DNA of 64,000 nucleotides from Siphonodentalium dalli (lineage: Eukaryota > Mollusca > Scaphopoda > Gadilida > Siphonodentaliidae): the NCBI GenBank assembly GCA_032622095.1, contig CP136065.1, positions 218,032,151-218,096,150 of the forward strand, given 5' to 3'. The notes beneath the pieces are model-generated. The model did no database searches, was not told the DNA's origin, and worked only from the letters and a program-made list of their open reading frames with translations. Both the position numbers and the translations under genes were made by a program. This document shows positions 59,952 to 64,000 of the stretch, in pieces; positions within the stretch are counted from its first letter, which is position 1; each line of letters opens with the position of its first letter.

Positions 59952-60407
59952 AATCAGGGAGCTAAATGTGTTCCAGAGTCGGGTAGCGAGTACACCGTGG
60001 AATTGCTAAAGGTGAAGGTAACTGAAGAATGACCTTCACCTGATACACGCGACACGTTGTTAAAGGATGACATCATGTTTATTTGATTTGTACATCATAT
60101 CTAAGTAATTTAAACTGGTGAATTAATGGGGGAATGTATTTTTGTAAGTGGGAAATTGATTTAACTAGCTGCTGTAGTTCTGGGTTTTTCCAGATCAAAT
60201 TTGGCTGTGGGATAGCCCTGTCGTACACTTGGGGATTTATTTAAAAAAGTAAACACATGACCTATGATTTTTCTTGCATTTTCGTGATCAACTGGAGTAA
60301 ATCTAGCTGGGTATATACCGCTGGAATAGCCTGTAGGCTTCAATTCAGATAATTCGGTCGAAACGTTAACACTGTCGCCTATGGGAAACCATTTAGTTCA
60401 GTGATTC
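59952..60407 (-). repeat. 457-bp dispersed repeat, copy 2
   Basis: Second copy of the 36841-37300 repeat, same orientation, 23 kb away. On the minus strand it reads GIYPARFTPVDHENARKIIG, then shifts frame relative to copy 1. It would lie in the GPCR intron if that gene extends leftward on its 5' side. Confidence 0.75.
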
Positions 60408-60674
60408 CTATAGATACAGTTAACAGGAAGTTGTTGTGGTGCTGTTCCGAGTAACCACATGGAACGTACCCAGAGATTTTATCACCAACAAAAAGGATAT
60501 CTCATTTCAGAGCATGTTATGACGATAATAGTGATTCAAGATTGAAGATTGAATTACAATGGAGATAAATGCTCCATGTTTCGTTGGATATTCGGCGGAG
60601 ATTCGAGCATGAAAATAGTTTGTGTTCGAATCACCAGATAATCAACGAAACAGAGTACGTTTGTCTCTTGACTG
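60408..60674. other. Short unassigned stretch
   Basis: No gene or repeat recognised. Confidence 0.3.
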
Positions 60675-60913
60675 AAGCTTCCTGAAATTTTGCCTGTGCC
60701 AATGCATTCTCTTATTTATGCGAGTCTCCCATAGGGAGCCTCACATTTATAAGATAATACAGTAGCCTAACTATATTTACAATGACCTTGCAAGCCAGTG
60801 TATTATCTAATATATGCGAGGCTCCCTATGGGAGACTCGCATATATAAGAGAATGTACTGGCACAGGGTCTTCAATGCTGCGCCAGCATAGCTCCCGTCA
60901 TTAACGGGATTAA
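60675..60913 (+). mobile_element. Hairpin MITE, short type (copy E6)
   Basis: The left part 'gaagcttcctgaaattttgc' matches E1; the right end is CCCGTCATTAACGGGATTAA. Two palindromic modules: 60694-60765 and 60797-60865, the second nearly perfect (GCGAGGCTCCCTATGGGAGACTCGC in the loop region). The left TTAA is not seen. Confidence 0.7.
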
Positions 60914-60969
60914 ATCAGTGGACGATTTGTTCAAATAGTGTTATTGCTATCGTTGACGAATTGGGCAAA

Positions 60970-61440
60970 ATATGTTTGTGCCAATACATTCTCTTATATA
61001 TGAGTCGACCATATATATAAGAGAATGCATTAGCCTAACATTATCATTGTTTTTCAATTTTTGTTACATTCTTTTATCATTTTTATCATTTTTTATAATT
61101 TGTTCTTACATTCATTAACAATTTTTGTCATTTTTTATAATTTTTTCTTACATTCTTTAACAGTTTTATCATATGTCATGTTTTCTTACATTCTTTGTCA
61201 AATTTTCTTACATTCTTTAACAATTGTAATCATTTTTTTTTCATTATTTCTTACATTCTTTAACAAATGTGTATCCATTTTTTTTTCAGTTTTTAACTAT
61301 TATAAAAAATAATATAACATTTGTTAGGCTAATGAATTATCTTATATAAGCGATGCGACCTCGACTCGCATATATAAGAGAATGCATTGGCGCAGGGTTT
61401 TCGCAAAATTTCAGGAAGATCACGTCGTGAAAGGGTTAAA
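60970..61440 (+). mobile_element. Hairpin MITE with AT-rich middle (copy E7)
   Basis: It ends GTCGTGAAAGGGTTAA at 61440. Modules at 60978-61036 (shortened loop) and 61322-61394 face each other around an AT-rich block in which 'ttcttacattctttaaca' repeats about five times. The left terminus is unclear. The frame 61061-61312 reads the AT repeats. Confidence 0.65.
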
Positions 61441-62041
61441 GAATACGCAAAGAAGCTAAATGATAAGAGTACGAGTACCTTGGATGAAAAACAATTCTGA
61501 TTTCTGAAATATTAGTTTTTGATTAAATGATCACTGATCAAATCAGTAATGTAATGATGATTCCCTCGTTCGCAAATATTGGAGTTATTGCATCAGAAAT
61601 TAGCGTTCACTGTGAAAATAATTGCAATGAACATATATTAATTGCCTATCAAAGGACATTACGGTTCTGTGTAGTATCACTTCAGCCTTTTCGGTTCCAA
61701 CAAATCACTTCTCTTCAATTACTTGCCGTGGAATGGGGGAAATAGCTGGCATCAATAATTAATCTGTAATGAAATCGTCATGCGGGATAGATTGCGATGA
61801 TCGATGCTCAATCTGCGCTGCTGGCGACAATCTTGGAAATTCTTTGTGACAAACTGCGGTACCCTCGGTTTCTGCCCCGCTGTGAAGCCAGACTCACTAT
61901 TCCTGTATTACTCCGTTGGGTAGAATGTTAGCCCAACACCATAGTAATCGGGTGTTGGGTAGTTTAGTAAAATATGTTCAGTAAAATGAACCCAATACTG
62001 ATATAGTGATAATACATCATGTATTGGGTAATTCTGAAATC
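61441..62041. other. Intergenic; small inverted repeat
   Basis: At 61927-61965 'ttagcccaacaccatagtaatcgggtgttggg' can fold on itself, and 'cccaatactga...catgtattggg' follows at 61991-62031. The frame at 61527-61745 has no recognised features. Confidence 0.4.
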
Positions 62042-64000
62042 ATAAGTATGAGTTCCCACCCACCACCCCATCCCACCACCCATAGTATCTTATGCGCCAC
62101 AGGCGCCGGTATAGAGGCTACTGCCCACATAAATAATAAGTATGAGTTCCCACCCACCACCCCATCCCGCCACCCATAGTATCTTATGCGCCACAGGCGC
62201 CGGTATAGAGGCTACTGCCCACATAAATAATAAGTATGAGTTCCCACCCACCACCCCATCCCGCCACCCATAGTATCTTATGCGCCACAGGCGCCCGTAT
62301 AGAGGCTACTGCCCACATAAATAATAAGTATGAGTTCCCACCCACAACCCCATCCCGCCACCCATAGTATCTTATGCGCCACAGGCGCCGGTATAGAGGC
62401 TACTGCCCACATAAATAATAAGTATGAGTTCCCACCCACCACCCCATCCCGCCACCCATAGTATCTTATGCGCCACAGGCGCCGGTATAGAGGCTACTGC
62501 CCACATAAATAATAAGTATGAGTTCCCACCCACCACCCCATCCCGCCACCCATAGTATCTTATGCGCCACAGGCGTCCGTATAGAGGCTACTGCCCACAT
62601 AAATAATAAGTATGAGTTCCCACCCACCACCCCATCCCGCCACCCATAGTATCTTATGCGCCACAGGCGTCCGTATAGAGGCTACTGCCCACATAAATAA
62701 TAAGTATGAGTTCCCACCCACCACCCCATCCCGCCACCCATAGTATCTTATGCGCCACAGGCGTCCGTATAGAGGCTACTGTCCACATAAATAATAAGTA
62801 TGAGTTCCCACCCACCACCCCATCCCGCCACCCATAGTATCTTATGCGCCACAGGCGTCCGTATAGAGGCTACTGCCCACATAAATAATAAGTATGAGTT
62901 CCCACCCACCACCCCATCCCGCCACCCATAGTATCTTATGCGCCACAGGCGTCCGTATAGAGGCTACTGTCCACATAAATAATAAGTATGAGTTCCCACC
63001 CACCACCCCATCCCGCCACCCATAGTATCTTATGCGCCACAGGCGCTCGTATAGAGGCTACTGCCAACATAAATAATAAGTATGAGTTCCCACCCACCAC
63101 CCCATCCCGCCACCCATAGTATCTTATGCGCCACAGGCGCCCGTATAGAGGCTACTGCCCACATAAATAATAAGTATGAGTTCCCACCCACCACCCCATC
63201 CCGCCACCCATAGTATCTTATGCGCCACAGGCGTCCGTATAGAGGCTACTGCCCACATAAATAATAAGTATGAGTTCCCACCCACCACCCCATCCCGCCA
63301 CCCATAGTATCTTATGCGCCACAGGCGCCCGTATAGAGGCTACTGCCCACATAAATAATAAGTATGAGTTCCCACCCACCACCCCATCCCGCCACCCATA
63401 GTATCTTATGCGCCACAGGCGTCCGTATAGAGGCTACTGCCCACATAAATAATAAGTATGAGTTCCCACCCACCACCCCATCCCGCCACCCATAGTATCT
63501 TATGCGCCACAGGCGCCCGTATAGAGGCTACTGCCCACATAAATAATAAGTATGAGTTCCCACCCACCACCCCATCCCGCCACCCATAGTATCTTATGCG
63601 CCACAGGCGCCCGTATAGAGGCTACTGCCCACATAAATAATAAGTATGAGTTCCCACCCACCACCCCATCCCGCCACCCATAGTATCTTATGCGCCACAG
63701 GCGTCCGTATAGAGGCTACTGCCCACATAAATAATAAGTATGAGTTCCCACCCACCACCCCATCCCGCCACCCATAGTATCTTATGCGCCACAGGCGTCC
63801 GTATAGAGGCTACTGCCCACATAAATAATAAGTATGAGTTCCCACCCACCACCCCATCCCGCCACCCATAGTATCTTATGCGCCACGGGCGCTCGTATAG
63901 AGGCTACTGTCCACATAAATAATAAGTATGAGTTCCCACCCCACCACCCCATCCCGCCACCCATAGTATCTTATGCGCCACAGGCGCCCGCATAGAGGCT
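62042..64000. repeat. 94-bp satellite, ~21 units, continuing past the window
   Basis: Each unit reads AATAATAAGTATGAGTTCCC, ACCCACCACCCCATCCCGCC, ACCCATAGTATCTTATGCGC, CACAGGCG, then a variable CC/TC/CT + (C/G)G, then TATAGAGGCTACTG(C/T)CCACATA. Units are almost identical, differing mostly at that variable site and one C/T. 94 is not a multiple of 3, so no frame persists; the minus-strand frame at 63782-63964 is incidental. High uniformity implies recent expansion or homogenisation. Confidence 0.97.

Noticed and set aside
63782-63964. Gly/Trp-rich minus-strand frame
   Set aside because: It is a chance frame in the 94-bp satellite; since 94 is not a multiple of 3 it cannot persist.

Overview
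This window is eukaryotic and almost certainly from a marine invertebrate animal. It is AT-rich, has no operon-like gene packing, and is built mostly of transposable elements, their relics and satellite DNA. The only host-type gene I can support is one exon of a rhodopsin-family neuropeptide-type GPCR on the minus strand (58398-59170). Non-autonomous Helitrons with tandem-repeat cores and CAGA microsatellites recall bivalve Pearl/HINE-TR elements, so a mollusc or other lophotrochozoan is my best guess. I cannot fix the phylum from sequence alone.

Layout. 0.3-15 kb holds Helitron copies of two families (321-998, 8540-9246, 9355-9949, 12291-13170), a broken LINE ORF1 with zinc knuckles (3520-4422), two copies of a 450-bp inverted-terminal-repeat MITE (6537-6984, 7875-8334), an L2/CR1-type LINE 3' fragment (10525-11260) and the first hairpin MITEs. 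16.3-25.4 kb is a nested stack. A decayed CR1/L2-type LINE is split twice: by a TTAA-flanked hairpin MITE at 17265-17691, and by a 5.9-kb L1/Tx1-type LINE at 18755-24641. The larger insertion is bounded by a 9-bp target-site duplication, and the host LINE reading frame resumes exactly across it. 26.5-28.3 kb has an integrase-core relic followed by a frameshifted gene whose C-terminal half reads as a TatD-type DNase. 30.4-32 kb is a degenerate 177-bp tandem array. 32.4-34.8 kb has a hairpin MITE followed by three Helitrons joined end to end.

36-44 kb is repeat country: a 457-bp dispersed repeat, a 154-bp x3 array, a 68-bp x13 array, a TTG microsatellite, and a 29-bp minisatellite of about 85 units with a 19-unit (551-bp) higher-order period. 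44.7-46.4 kb has two copies of a hairpin-bearing ~900-bp repeat. 46590-52470 is a large foldback element with arms of about 1.2-1.6 kb around a 3-kb non-coding core. 53374-56141 is another Helitron. The GPCR exon follows, then more hairpin MITEs, and a 94-bp satellite runs from 62042 off the end of the window.

Little here works together as a pathway. The biology is that of mobile elements: Helitrons inserting next to Helitrons, TTAA-targeting MITEs landing in LINEs, and LINE into LINE. No tRNA, rRNA or CRISPR locus was seen. The strongest candidates for something not yet described are the foldback element, the palindrome-cored TTAA MITE family and the TatD-bearing element.
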